A stretch of DNA of 33,436 nt, from the NCBI GenBank assembly GCA_026398275.1, contig JAPLTF010000039.1:1-33436 (forward strand), read 5' to 3'. This document shows, piece by piece, positions 1 to 7,913 of the stretch. A program made the position numbers and the translations under genes. Under the pieces are notes generated by a model. The model searched no databases, was not told the DNA's origin, and saw nothing but the letters and a program-made list of their open reading frames with translations. The DNA is from Verrucomicrobiota bacterium. GTDB lineage: Bacteria > Verrucomicrobiota > Verrucomicrobiia > Chthoniobacterales > Terrimicrobiaceae. Within the stretch, counting starts at the first letter, position 1. Each line of letters starts with the position of its first letter.

Positions 1-1
1 C

Positions 2-118
2 GCCACGCACTCCCTGAGTGGTGACGGACCCGATGAGGAAATCCAAATTGCTCGAGATTTCCTTGCGAAGGCGTTCCGCCTTTTGGCTGAGATTCCAAGT
101 GGTTGCAGGCATATATGA
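2..118 (+). CDS. C-terminal end of a possible gene entering from upstream
   Basis: Frame 2 is open from the window edge to a TGA at 116-118 and gives 38 residues that end in LLAEIPSGCRHI. The composition (acidic stretch, then an amphipathic helix-like part) looks coding, but it is too short to assign to a family. An imperfect hairpin begins at the stop codon, which suits a gene end. An alternative is that this is chance open frame; confidence is low because the N-terminal part lies outside the window. Confidence 0.3.
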   Translation, partial: ATHSLSGDGPDEEIQIARDFLAKAFRLLAEIPSGCRHI

Positions 119-152
119 AAAGCGGTCAGGCGCATGTATGCACCTGCTTTTC
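117..152. terminator. Imperfect hairpin after the possible gene end
   Basis: GAAAAGC at 117-123 pairs with GCTTTTC at 146-152. Inside it AGG pairs with CCT and GCAT with ATGC around a 2-nt loop, with small bulges. No uridine run follows on either strand, so intrinsic termination is uncertain. From 153 to 412 I see no supported gene, only AT-rich sequence and a short GTCCC/GGGAC-type inverted repeat near 244-272. Confidence 0.3.
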
Positions 153-412
153 AATAAAAAGCAAGCGCTATTTTCCAAGAAATCAAAAAAACAATTTCGC
201 AAACCGACGATTCCCCTCAAAAAACAGCTAAACTGTTACCATGTCGGGGGACACGTGGCTGGGGTCAGTCCCGCGTATTGTCGCCTTTTTGAGCGTGAGG
301 GGCAGCCGCGGAGATGAAAACCGGAAGGGGAAAAGAGAAGTTGATCGTCGAGGGCTGGGGAAAAAGGGGGATTCTACATGGTGCAAAATCCGCGATCCGT
401 CGAACCCGATTA

Positions 413-701
413 TCAGCGGAGAGGGCGTCGTCGTCGCGCTCCATGCCAGAAACGGAGCACATGGACTTCCCGCAACCTGGGATCGAGCCGGTAAATGATC
501 AGATAGGAGCCTGCAACAAGGATGCGTGCGCCTCTTCGCTCCGGCATTGGCCGTCCGGAATGAGGATCAAACGGTGGCTCTCCTCAAAAGCGCCAACACG
601 AAAGTCTCCGCTGCTTGGGAGCCGTCCCGGTTCTCAATATATCCGCCGATTCGATACAGGTCATTGCGGCTTGCAACACGAAAAATTATTTTCCAAACCA
701 T
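413..701 (-). pseudogene. ParE-like toxin, broken by a frameshift
   Basis: The gene starts at 701, overlapping the antitoxin end by 16 nt. The first frame reads MVWKIIFRVASRNDLYRIGG and onward, then meets TGA at 567-569. Shifting by one base restores a frame reading SGRPMPERRGARILVAGSY and later YRLDPRLREVHVLRFWHGAR, ending with TGA at 413-415. These two halves match the start and end of RelE/ParE-family toxins (ribonuclease-fold plasmid-stabilisation proteins), whose C-terminus typically carries R-x-L-x-V-G-x-Y and a final HGAR motif. The span is 289 nt, one more than 96 codons, so a single extra base in roughly 567-590 explains the break. The intact product would be about 95 residues, normal for the family. 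It is either a genuine inactivation or a sequencing error. Confidence 0.7.
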
Positions 702-907
702 GAGCGGACTTCCCCTTGCATCTGCGTGAGGGAAAGCCCAGGCCCCTGTTCCGCATCCGCCTCGTCCTCGGCCGCAAGCAAACCGGCCCGTTCCTCTCCG
801 CTGAGAGAATCCATCGCCGGATGACCAAACAGGCGGATTTCGAGTTCCTCTCGCTCGCTTGCTGCAAGGCCCTGAATCGCTCTTTCAATTTCAACAACCG
901 TGCTCAT
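686..907 (-). CDS. ParD/addiction-module-type antitoxin, 73 aa
   Basis: This small acidic protein begins MSTVVEIERAIQGLAASERE and is followed, with a 16-nt overlap, by the frameshifted ParE-like toxin. The TVxEIExAIxxLxxxE opening is typical of short antitoxins paired with ParE/RelE toxins. Such proteins bind the toxin with their C-terminal half and often repress their own promoter. The start at 907 is preferred over the in-frame ATG at 949 because the family motif begins there. The coding frame is intact while the toxin is not, so the antitoxin may persist as a harmless remnant or protect against a related toxin. No DNA-binding fold can be proven from the sequence alone. Confidence 0.6.
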   Translation of the reverse strand: MSTVVEIERAIQGLAASEREELEIRLFGHPAMDSLSGEERAGLLAAEDEADAEQGPGLSLTQMQGEVRSWFGK

Positions 908-1240
908 GGGTTTTCCCCTACTACAGAATCGTCCTCCTGCCGAGGCCATTCAGTGTTGACAGTAAATGCGTGAGCGTGCTCTTGATCTGAGTTTGATGGG
1001 GGTCTTTAGGGGTCAAGCCATTTCCTGTTGATATTTATTGGAAGCGGAGGCGTCGGCTCCATCTGGTCGTTGGGATTCACGGACGACACGGCGGTCGTCC
1101 CTCCAGTGGGCAATCTTCGCCCTTCCCGTCTCGTCGATGAGAAGTCAGGCCGCCAAGGGGCGGGAAATCTATGCCTCCCGGCCACTCGACTGTGAGCCCG
1201 TTCGTCCGGCCCCAACAGTCAACAAAGGCAGCCTGAGGGG
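908..1240. other. Spacer without a supported gene, carries one repeat
   Basis: No frame in this 333-nt stretch has a convincing protein. It holds one copy of a hairpin repeat (1081-1105). Next to it, at 1041-1062, is GGAGGCGTCGGCTCC-type sequence that may be a decayed relative. The promoter of the antitoxin at 907 should lie here, but I could not pick a clear -35/-10 pair. Confidence 0.5.
1081..1105 (-). repeat. 25-nt hairpin repeat, copy 1
   Basis: On the minus strand this reads TGGAG, stem GGACGAC, loop CGCCGT, stem GTCGTCC. The 7-bp stem is perfect. The same architecture with different stem letters occurs at 9263-9287 and, inverted, at 9310-9334. The stem differences are compensatory, so the pairing itself appears to be kept. 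This copy lies in non-coding sequence. Confidence 0.75.
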
Positions 1241-1975
1241 TCATTTCATGTCCACCAGGCCCAGCTTGGCGAGCCGGTAGTGCAGGGCGGCAGCCAGGCA
1301 GCCGAAGCCGTAAACCACGCTTCGGGACAGGTTGATGGATGAGGCTTCAGGAAAATACCTTGTCGGGCAGCTCAGCTCCCCGACCCGGAATCCGGACCAC
1401 AGGATCTGCAGCAGGATTTGGTTATCAAAGAGAAAATCGTCGGAGTTTTTCTCGAACGGAATCCGCTGGAGTAAATCCCGGCTGAACGCCCGGTATCCGG
1501 AGTGATACTCGGAAAGCTTCGCGCCCGTGAGAAGGTTCGCCACGAACGTCAGCCCGCGGTTGCCGACATACCGCCAGGCCGGCATCCCCCCGGCAAGTGC
1601 CCCTCCACCCAGAATCCGGGAGGCCACGACGCAATCGTAAAGCCCGGAGACCAGCATGCCCGCCATGGCGGGAATCAGGAGCGGAGTATATTGGTAATCG
1701 GGGTGGACCATGATCACGATGTCGGCACCCGACTCCAGCGCCAGGCGATAGCAGGACTTCTGGTTTCCCCCGTATCCAAGGTTTGAAGTGTGCGTGTGGA
1801 GAAGCGTCGCGGGAAGGCTGGCGGCAACGTGTGCCGTCCCGTCGGAGCTGTCGTCATCCACCACGATGACCAGGTCCACAATCCCCTGCGCCATGACTTC
1901 CCGGTGGGTCTTCAGCAGCGTCTTCTCCGCATTGTATGCGGGCATGACGACCACGATTTTCTTATTGTGAAGCAT
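1241..1975 (-). CDS. Family 2 glycosyltransferase (dolichyl-phosphate-mannose-synthase-like), 244 aa
   Basis: The GT-A fold opening is clear: IVVVMPAYNAEKTL at residues 7-20, then VIVVDDDSSDGT with Asp40-42, the nucleotide-sugar binding region. HPDYQY follows near residue 93 and takes the place of the usual DAD metal motif. Such enzymes transfer a sugar from a nucleotide donor to polyprenyl phosphate or to a growing glycan on the cytoplasmic side of the membrane. There is no C-terminal membrane anchor, so the product is probably soluble or peripheral. It follows the porin and oxidoreductase on the same strand after a 170-nt gap and may be a separate transcript. Acceptor and donor cannot be told from the sequence. 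Confidence 0.85.
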   Translation of the reverse strand: MLHNKKIVVVMPAYNAEKTLLKTHREVMAQGIVDLVIVVDDDSSDGTAHVAASLPATLLHTHTSNLGYGGNQKSCYRLALESGADIVIMVHPDYQYTPLLIPAMAGMLVSGLYDCVVASRILGGGALAGGMPAWRYVGNRGLTFVANLLTGAKLSEYHSGYRAFSRDLLQRIPFEKNSDDFLFDNQILLQILWSGFRVGELSCPTRYFPEASSINLSRSVVYGFGCLAAALHYRLAKLGLVDMK

Positions 1976-2145
1976 TTGATTCCTGAAAACTAGCTGCCAA
2001 AGTGAACCAAGTCACAACCGCATTGTTTCGTTTTGGTCACAATGGCTGCTGGAGAAACGTGTATCGTTTGCAGGAACTCCGACCAGAGAAATTTGTTCCA
2101 TCGCTACGCCGCTTTCCGGGATGGCGGTGCCGAGCGGGCTGTTTT

Positions 2146-3309
2146 TCAGTTGGCCTTCAGAAACGACTTGGAAAAATCTTCGCCGGGCGCGGTTTTTTTT
2201 ACGGTCTTCTTTTTGAATCGTGACGTCTCGATCAGCTTTTTCAAAAGCTTTTCATACCTTGCCGACGCAAAGGGAACCTCGACGGTTTCGCCCAGCATCG
2301 AGGACATGAGGATCGCGTTTCCGAGTTCGACCGAGTGGATCCCCTCGGCCGCCGGGGCCAGGAGCTTTTCACCGTCCAGGATCGCATTGGTGAAGTTCTT
2401 CAGGATCCCGATGTGTTGCTCGCCGGTCTGAACGACCGGGATCTCCACATTCCACACGGGAGGCCGGCTGAAGCTCTCTGCGGTCGTCCGGCTGAATTCG
2501 GTCATGGGAACTTCGTTGCGGGTGAAGGAAAGATTCCCGCCCTCCATGACGAGCCGGCCCCGCTCGGCGGAGATTTCGAGGCGGTTCGCGCCCGGCGCCT
2601 CCCCGGTCGAGGTGATGAAGACCGCGCTCGTGCCGTCCTTGTATTCAAAGTAGGCCGTCACATCGTCCTCGACCTCGATCTTATGATGGTACCCGAGTTT
2701 GCAGAAGCCGCGGACTTTGGAGGGCATTCCAAAAATCCACTGGTAGAGGTCCAGGTTGTGCGGGCACTGGTTCAGGAGAACTCCCCCACCCTCGCCGGCC
2801 CAGGTGGCCCGCCAGCCGCCGGATGCGTAGTAGGCTTCCGACCGGAACCAGTCGGTGATCGTCCATGTCACACGCCGGATTTTGCCAAGCTCCCCGCCCC
2901 TCACGAGCTCGCGGATTTTCCGGTAGACCGAGTCGGTGCGCTGGTTGAACATCGCGGCGAAGACCTGCTTCTTCGACCGGTGCGCCGCGATCAGGCGTTC
3001 GCAATCGGCCTTGTGGACGGAGATCGGCTTTTCCACAAGGACGTGCAGGCCGGCCTTCAGCGCGGCGATGCCGATCGTTGTGTGGGAATAGTGCGGGGTG
3101 GCGACGAGAACCGCATCCACCTCGCCGGAGGCGATGAGGGCATCGCTGTCATTCGTTTGAAAAATCCCCGGGTATTTCGCGGTTCTGTCCCGATCAAGAT
3201 CGCTGACACCAGCGAGCCTGCACCGCGGGATCTTTCCGGCGAGAACGGCAGCCGCGTGCGCGGATCCCATATTGCCAAGACCGATGATGCCGAGGCGGAG
3301 ATCCCTCAT
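2146..3309 (-). CDS. Gfo/Idh/MocA-family oxidoreductase, 387 aa
   Basis: This is an NAD(P)-dependent sugar dehydrogenase-like protein. The Rossmann glycine motif GIIGLGNMGSAH is at residues 7-18, and the family EKP signature is at 93-95, whose Lys is the usual catalytic or substrate-orienting residue. A later segment, GGGVLLNQCPHNLDLYQW, matches the GG-xxxD-xxxHxxD region that closes the active site in this family. Members oxidise or epimerise sugars, inositols and related polyols. Here the first Asp of that motif is Asn and the following Gly is Cys or Pro-like, so substrate chemistry may differ. A Lys-rich tail (KKKTVKKT) near the C-terminus is unusual. The gene begins 11 nt after the porin and is probably co-transcribed with it, which suggests handling of an imported carbohydrate. 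Confidence 0.9.
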   Translation of the reverse strand: MRDLRLGIIGLGNMGSAHAAAVLAGKIPRCRLAGVSDLDRDRTAKYPGIFQTNDSDALIASGEVDAVLVATPHYSHTTIGIAALKAGLHVLVEKPISVHKADCERLIAAHRSKKQVFAAMFNQRTDSVYRKIRELVRGGELGKIRRVTWTITDWFRSEAYYASGGWRATWAGEGGGVLLNQCPHNLDLYQWIFGMPSKVRGFCKLGYHHKIEVEDDVTAYFEYKDGTSAVFITSTGEAPGANRLEISAERGRLVMEGGNLSFTRNEVPMTEFSRTTAESFSRPPVWNVEIPVVQTGEQHIGILKNFTNAILDGEKLLAPAAEGIHSVELGNAILMSSMLGETVEVPFASARYEKLLKKLIETSRFKKKTVKKTAPGEDFSKSFLKAN

Positions 3310-3320
3310 GCCGGGAGAGA

Positions 3321-4766
3321 TCAGAATGTCAGCCCGGTCGAAAAGCCTAGGATTGTTGCGTTGGCCACCGCTCCCGTTCCAGCGGGCCGGATTTCATACT
3401 GGATGAACGGCTGGACGAAAGCCCATTTGTTGATTTGAAACCGGTAGCCGGCTTCGAGGAAGATCGTGTAGTTCGGCTGGTTGACGTTGCCCTTGTTCTG
3501 AAGGTTCTCGATGTTGTAGTAGCTGTAGCTGCCGTAGGCGATCGAGAACATCGTGAGGTCCTCGTCGCGGTGCGGGATGAGTCCGGTGTAGACGAAGCCC
3601 GTTTGGAAGTAGAACGGGTAAAGGTTGTTATACTTCGGCGCGAGGGTCACAAGGCTGAACATGCTCAGGCCCTGGTCCGAGAGCTTCGGTTTTTCCGGGG
3701 CGACCGGGGATTTGAAGTCTTTTCCGGAGGCGACGCTTTTTCCATCGGACGGGCCCTTGGCCAGAACGGGTGCCTCCTCAGAGGGTTCGCGGAAGAGCAT
3801 CTGGTCGGCTTGGAGATACATGCCGTATTGGCCGTAGCCCTGGGTGCCCAGAAACGATTTTTTGGCACCGCCGTAGTAGTAGCCGCCGACGGCATACTTC
3901 CCCGGCAGTTTGGAGGGGCCGATTTTCGGGGTGATGCCTGTTTCGAACATGGCCATGAGCCCGTTCTGGTGCGTGTCTGGACCATAGCCCTGGTAGGCGA
4001 GGCCGTGGTTGCCGCTGGCCGTGGCCTCAGGATAGGACATGAACAGGCCGCCCTTGAGATAATACCATTCAAGGGGCTTGATCTTGAGGGTGCCGCCCCA
4101 GGTGGAGAAGCTTGATGAGAACGGGATATTTCCACCCACGCCCTTGGCGCTGTTCACCGCGTTGTTGAGAAACAGCTTTGAGAGCGGCTGGTCAATGAAC
4201 TCTTTCTGCGGCTGCAGCCAGCCGCCCCGCAGCACGACCATGTCTTTCACGGGCAGGTGTTCGCCGGTTCCGATCTCCAGGCCGAACTGCAGCACCCGGA
4301 ACTGCGTGCCGGAATACCAGTTGGTCGGAGCGAACAGGCTGGACGCCTCCACAAACCGGTTCGGGTTCGCGTCGGCCTGCGAGTCGCGGTAGCGGAACTG
4401 CGCAAATCCTTTCACCCCGTCCAGCGCGTCCACGCGGAGAAGCTTTCCAAAATTCTGTTCGGCGCCGAACTCGATCCCCTCGTCCCAGAACCCGCGGGCA
4501 CCGCCCTGGCTTTGAACGACCCCGAAATACGCGCCGTAATATTTGCCATTGAACGTCAGGCCGACGTCGCCCAGCGTGTCGCGCAGGCCAAACCAGTTTC
4601 CGGTCATGTATTTTCCGTTCCACCAGTCGGCGAGCGGGCAGGTTGACGCCGGAGCGGTCGGAGCGGCGACGGTTCCGGCATTCAGGGATCTGCCGGAAAA
4701 TCCAAGTGCGAGGACTGCGACGGCGAAGCCGCGCAAACAATTCGGGACAATGTGTCGGATTTGCAT
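3321..4766 (-). CDS. OprB-family carbohydrate-selective porin, 481 aa
   Basis: The protein has an N-terminal signal peptide (MQIRHIVPNCLRGFAVAVLA, then an AGT-type cleavage region). It then has the OprB entry motif ADWWNGKYMTGNWFGLRDTL, followed by many alternating aromatic/glycine beta strands and a final strand ending in Phe (ATILGFSTGLTF), as expected for BAM-inserted outer-membrane proteins. OprB porins admit mono- and disaccharides. A Lys/Pro-rich insert near residues 330-350 is probably a surface or periplasmic loop. The open frame extends up to 4934, but the start at 4766 is chosen because the signal peptide begins there. No Shine-Dalgarno sequence precedes it. It heads a likely operon with the downstream Gfo/Idh/MocA gene. 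Confidence 0.88.
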   Translation of the reverse strand: MQIRHIVPNCLRGFAVAVLALGFSGRSLNAGTVAAPTAPASTCPLADWWNGKYMTGNWFGLRDTLGDVGLTFNGKYYGAYFGVVQSQGGARGFWDEGIEFGAEQNFGKLLRVDALDGVKGFAQFRYRDSQADANPNRFVEASSLFAPTNWYSGTQFRVLQFGLEIGTGEHLPVKDMVVLRGGWLQPQKEFIDQPLSKLFLNNAVNSAKGVGGNIPFSSSFSTWGGTLKIKPLEWYYLKGGLFMSYPEATASGNHGLAYQGYGPDTHQNGLMAMFETGITPKIGPSKLPGKYAVGGYYYGGAKKSFLGTQGYGQYGMYLQADQMLFREPSEEAPVLAKGPSDGKSVASGKDFKSPVAPEKPKLSDQGLSMFSLVTLAPKYNNLYPFYFQTGFVYTGLIPHRDEDLTMFSIAYGSYSYYNIENLQNKGNVNQPNYTIFLEAGYRFQINKWAFVQPFIQYEIRPAGTGAVANATILGFSTGLTF

Positions 4767-4792
4767 AAGGAGAAGCCCGTGAAGATCGCAGT

Positions 4793-4829
4793 ATTTTTTT
4801 TCAGGGTCAATCGATTCGCTGAAAAAAAT
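4793..4829. repeat. A/T-tract inverted repeat in the porin leader
   Basis: ATTTTTTTCAG-type sequence at 4793-4804 is mirrored by CTGAAAAAAAT at 4819-4829 around a 14-nt centre that contains AATCGATT. It lies 27 nt upstream of the porin start, in the 258-nt gap between the porin and the divergent methyltransferase. On the minus strand it overlaps a weak promoter-like pair (TTGACC, 17 nt, GATCTT). It could be an operator or simply an A/T-rich hairpin. I see nothing else definite in 4830-5024. Confidence 0.35.
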
Positions 4830-5024
4830 TCGCCATGATTCCGGTGCCGTCGGAAATTTGCCCCGCTTTTGGGGGCCTCTTGGAGCTTTCCGCTGCCCGG
4901 CCGGAAAATGAGTCAGCCCGGCCGCCATGCCCAATTGAGTTTGTGATACGCTGGCAACGAGAGTAGTAATGGAGCGCCCGCGCCAAAAAATGTATTACGC
5001 CCCCCCCGGCACCTTTCCGGCTCA

Positions 5025-5846
5025 ATGAACATTCTCCAACTCATCCCGCTCCTGCGCTGCCCCGAAACCGGTTCCCGGCTGGAGAGGGAGGGCGGGGCCT
5101 GGCTCCGCTGCCTCGTAGGGACCGGGCGCTACCCGATCGTGAACGGCGTCCCGGTCTTCACGCCTGAGGGGGGCGGAGTGAAAATCCACTCGGACTTGCA
5201 TGTCAGCAATACCCTCCCTCCCGAGGCGCTCGAAATCATCCGGGAGTGCCCCGGAAATGTTCTGAATCTGAGCGCCGGCGGGACCGTGAACAAAGCGCCG
5301 AATGTCATCGAGTTCGAATACAGCATTTTCCGAAACACGGACATCGCCGGCGATGCCCACAGGCTCCCCTTTGCCGATGAAACCTTTGACGCGGCCCTCT
5401 GCCTCAACGCGTTCGAGCACTACCGTGATCCCCGGCAGGTTGCCGCCGAGGTCAGGCGGACGCTGAAACCGGGCGGCATGTTTTTTATGCACACCGCGGC
5501 GTTGCAGCCCGTTCATGAGCCCCCTCATCACTACTACAATATCACCCGCTACGGGCTGGCCGAATGGCTGAAAGAATTCGGCAAGGTCGATCTGAAGGTC
5601 AGCGAAAACTTCAACCCCGGGTATGCGCTTTCCTGGATCGCCTCCGAGCTCCGCTGCGGCTTGGAGTCCCTCGCGGACGAGAAGCCGCTGAAAGACTTTT
5701 TGCAAGCCAGCATCGGGGAGCTGGCGGACCTGTGGGCCAGGCCTGCGACAAGGAACGAATCCTTACTGTGGCAGGCTTTCCAAAGGTTGCCGGAATCGAC
5801 AAAGGAAACCTGCGCGGCCGGCTGGCAGGCAAGGGCGGTCAAGTGA
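5025..5846 (+). CDS. Class I SAM-dependent methyltransferase with Trm112-like N-terminus, 273 aa
   Basis: Residues 1-50 (LIPLLRCPETGSRL, later WLRC and YPIVNGVPVF) resemble the small Trm112/YcaR-like domain often fused to methyltransferases, although only two cysteines of the usual four are seen. The methyltransferase core follows: motif I in the NVLNLSAGG strand, acidic loop and post-I in GDAHRLPFADETFDAALCLN, and post-II in RRTLKPGGMFFMHT. That places it in the methyltransferase-11 group. HYYNITRYGLAEWL is typical of enzymes from glycan or secondary-metabolite loci. The substrate is unknown. It stands alone between the divergent porin and the convergent bioF, with 97 nt before bioF's end. 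Confidence 0.85.
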   Translation: MNILQLIPLLRCPETGSRLEREGGAWLRCLVGTGRYPIVNGVPVFTPEGGGVKIHSDLHVSNTLPPEALEIIRECPGNVLNLSAGGTVNKAPNVIEFEYSIFRNTDIAGDAHRLPFADETFDAALCLNAFEHYRDPRQVAAEVRRTLKPGGMFFMHTAALQPVHEPPHHYYNITRYGLAEWLKEFGKVDLKVSENFNPGYALSWIASELRCGLESLADEKPLKDFLQASIGELADLWARPATRNESLLWQAFQRLPESTKETCAAGWQARAVK

Positions 5847-5943
5847 CCCTGCGCTCTGCCCCCGCAGACCAAATTACGGCTGGCACCAGAGCACACGCGA
5901 CCAGGATCAGCCTGGCGACAGATGGTTTTGCAGCCCTCTTCGA

Positions 5944-7170
5944 TCATGCACGGGACGGCGAGGAAACCCCGGAAGGGGCAACGGGCGATCTCAAGACGTT
6001 CGCCAGGCCGGTGATATCCTGCTCCGAGTGGGCGGAGGAAAGCGTTAGCCTGAGGCGCGCGGTTCCGCGCGCGACTGTCGGGTAGCGGATGGCGGGAGCC
6101 AGAAAACCCGATGCGAGCAGATTTTCGCCGGCCTGCATGGCGGCGGATTCGTCACCGATGATGATGGGGACGATCGCGCTCGGGGGGCGTGGAATTCCAA
6201 GGGCGGCTGAGAGGTTTTCGATATTTTTCCAGAGGCTCTGCAGGAGCAGTGCACCCTCCGGTCCGGCAAGGAGTTCGACCGCTTTGGCCGCTGCGGCGGC
6301 AACCGGGGCGGGAGGGGCTGTCGAGTAGATGAAGCTGCGAGCACGGTTGATCAGGAATTCGCGCAGGCACCGGCTGCCGGCGATATAGGCCCCATGTGCG
6401 CCAAGGGCTTTGCCGAGGGTGCCCATCTGGATTTCGACGCGGCCCTCGACACCGGACTCTTCCGCCAGCCCACGCCCGCCGGCCCCCAGAACCCCCACCC
6501 CATGCGCCTCGTCGAGAAACAGCCAGGCTCCGTGGCGGTCTTTCAGCTCGACGATCTCCCGGAGAGGCGCGATATCGCCGTCCATGCTGTAAACCGATTC
6601 GGCCACGACAAGAACCCTGCTCGCAGGATGCTTGCTGCGGGCCCAGCGCAGGTGGCTCTCCAGCTTCTCCATGTCATTGTGGGGGAAAACCCGCAGGTGC
6701 GCACCGCTCAGCCGGGAGGCATCCACCAGGCAGGCATGGCAGAGCTTGTCCAGGATGATGACGGCGTCCGTTGCGCACAGTGCGGGAATCGTCCCCATCG
6801 CCGCGGCGTAGCCGCTGGAAAAACACAAGGCGGCTTCGGCGCGTTTGAACCCCGAGATCGCCTCTTCAAGCCGCTCGTGCGCCGCCAATGTTCCGCAGAC
6901 CAGGCGCGATGCCCCGGATCCGAATCCGGCCCGATCCCACTCGGCCATCGCCGCCTCTTTGAGAGCCGGATGGTTCGCCAGGCCGAGATAATCGTTCGAG
7001 GAAAAATTGACGAGCGAGCGGCCATCGATCTCGACGTGCGTGGTCTGCGGGGATTCCAGGATCCGCAGTCTGCGAAGGAGGCCCACATTCTTGATCCTGC
7101 CAAGTTCTTCCTGCAAAAAATCCCCCAGCGATCGCGATCCGCCGGGTATTGAAATTCCGGGATCCGCCAT
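5944..7170 (-). CDS. bioF: 8-amino-7-oxononanoate synthase-type alpha-oxoamine synthase, 408 aa
   Basis: This PLP enzyme joins pimeloyl-ACP/CoA and alanine in biotin synthesis. Visible signatures are VNFSSNDYLGLANHP (54-68), GSGASRLVCGT (84-94), LDEAHGVGVLG (219-229) with the PLP-contacting Asp220 and His223, and GTLGKALGAHGAY (250-262), where Lys254 should form the Schiff base. Length (408) is slightly above the usual 380-390, with a short extension at each end. The start at 7170 is supported by AAGGAG at 7179-7184, 8 nt upstream; the frame is open far beyond that but only as a shadow of pdxJ. No other biotin gene is in the window, so a related oxoamine synthase such as glycine C-acetyltransferase remains possible. 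It follows pdxJ by 5 nt. Confidence 0.87.
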   Translation of the reverse strand: MADPGISIPGGSRSLGDFLQEELGRIKNVGLLRRLRILESPQTTHVEIDGRSLVNFSSNDYLGLANHPALKEAAMAEWDRAGFGSGASRLVCGTLAAHERLEEAISGFKRAEAALCFSSGYAAAMGTIPALCATDAVIILDKLCHACLVDASRLSGAHLRVFPHNDMEKLESHLRWARSKHPASRVLVVAESVYSMDGDIAPLREIVELKDRHGAWLFLDEAHGVGVLGAGGRGLAEESGVEGRVEIQMGTLGKALGAHGAYIAGSRCLREFLINRARSFIYSTAPPAPVAAAAAKAVELLAGPEGALLLQSLWKNIENLSAALGIPRPPSAIVPIIIGDESAAMQAGENLLASGFLAPAIRYPTVARGTARLRLTLSSAHSEQDITGLANVLRSPVAPSGVSSPSRA

Positions 7171-7175
7171 GCGAC

Positions 7176-7913
7176 TCACTCCTTTTCGATCAGGCCGCAC
7201 ATTTCGCTCACCGCCTGCTCGAGGCCCACGATCACTGCGCGCGATACGATCGAGTGGCCGATGTTCAGCTCCTCGAGTCCGGCGAGTCCGAGGATCGCGG
7301 GGGTATTGCGATAATTGAGCCCGTGCCCGGCATTCACCCTCAGCCCGCGCGCGACAGCCAACCGCGCCGCCGATTGCAGCCGCTGCAGCTCGCGCTCCAC
7401 ATCGGTTCCCGCGGCATTTGCATAAGCCCCCGTGTGCAGCTCCACGAAATCCGCGTCCAGGTCCGCGGCGGATTCGACCTGCTCCTCGTCCGGATCGATA
7501 AACAGGCTGACCCGGATCCCCCGCCCCCTCAGTCGCGCCACGGCAGGCCGCAGGACATCCAGATTGCTGCGGCAATCGAGCCCGCCTTCGGTCGTCACCT
7601 CGCGGCGGTTCTCCGGCACCAGGCACACGTCGTCCGGCAGGATCTCGAGGGCGACCCGCAGGATTTCCTCCGTGACCCCCATCTCGAGGTTGAGCTTCGT
7701 GGTGACGCTCTCGCGGAGCCGCAGAATATCGCGGTCCTGGATGTGCCGCCGGTCATCGCGCAGATGCGCGGTGATTCCTTTGGCCCCCGCCTTCTCCGCC
7801 AGCAGCGCGGCGGCGACGGGATCCGGCTCCACATTCGGGTTCTCCGGGTCCTCGCGGTAGCGCGCCTGCCGGATCGTGGCGATGTGATCAATGTTTACTC
7901 CGAGGCTTGGCAT
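7176..7913 (-). CDS. pdxJ: Pyridoxine 5'-phosphate synthase, 245 aa
   Basis: PdxJ condenses 1-deoxy-D-xylulose 5-phosphate with 3-amino-2-oxopropyl phosphate to make pyridoxine 5'-phosphate, the last ring-forming step of DXP-dependent vitamin B6 synthesis. Family signatures are all present in order: [15 protein letters not shown] at the N-terminus, SLFIDPD in mid-protein, [19 protein letters not shown] and [13 protein letters not shown] near the end. The TIM-barrel length is normal. The start at 7913 overlaps the upstream glycosyltransferase by 19 nt, implying translational coupling, and bioF follows after 5 nt. Placing a PLP-making enzyme directly before a PLP-using enzyme makes functional sense. 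Confidence 0.96.
   Translation of the reverse strand: MPSLGVNIDHIATIRQARYREDPENPNVEPDPVAAALLAEKAGAKGITAHLRDDRRHIQDRDILRLRESVTTKLNLEMGVTEEILRVALEILPDDVCLVPENRREVTTEGGLDCRSNLDVLRPAVARLRGRGIRVSLFIDPDEEQVESAADLDADFVELHTGAYANAAGTDVERELQRLQSAARLAVARGLRVNAGHGLNYRNTPAILGLAGLEELNIGHSIVSRAVIVGLEQAVSEMCGLIEKE
7179..7184 (-). promoter_or_regulatory. Shine-Dalgarno site of bioF
   Basis: AAGGAG on the minus strand, 8 nt before the ATG at 7170. It lies across the last codons of pdxJ and fixes the bioF start. It is one of few strong Shine-Dalgarno sites in the window. Confidence 0.75.

Noticed and set aside
241-300. GGGGAC / GGGGTCAGTCCC sequences as a REP-type transposase site
   Set aside because: The arms are short and imperfect and no transposase gene is in the window.
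2335-3438. 367-codon plus-strand frame
   Set aside because: Antisense to the well-supported Gfo/Idh/MocA gene.
4934-5025. Weak promoter-like TTGTGA/TAGTAA before the methyltransferase
   Set aside because: Only 4 of 6 and 3 of 6 matches, not better than background.
7171-7626. N-terminal extension of the bioF frame to 7626
   Set aside because: The extra residues are the third-frame reading of pdxJ and have Arg/Gly-rich composition. A ribosome-binding site supports the start at 7170.
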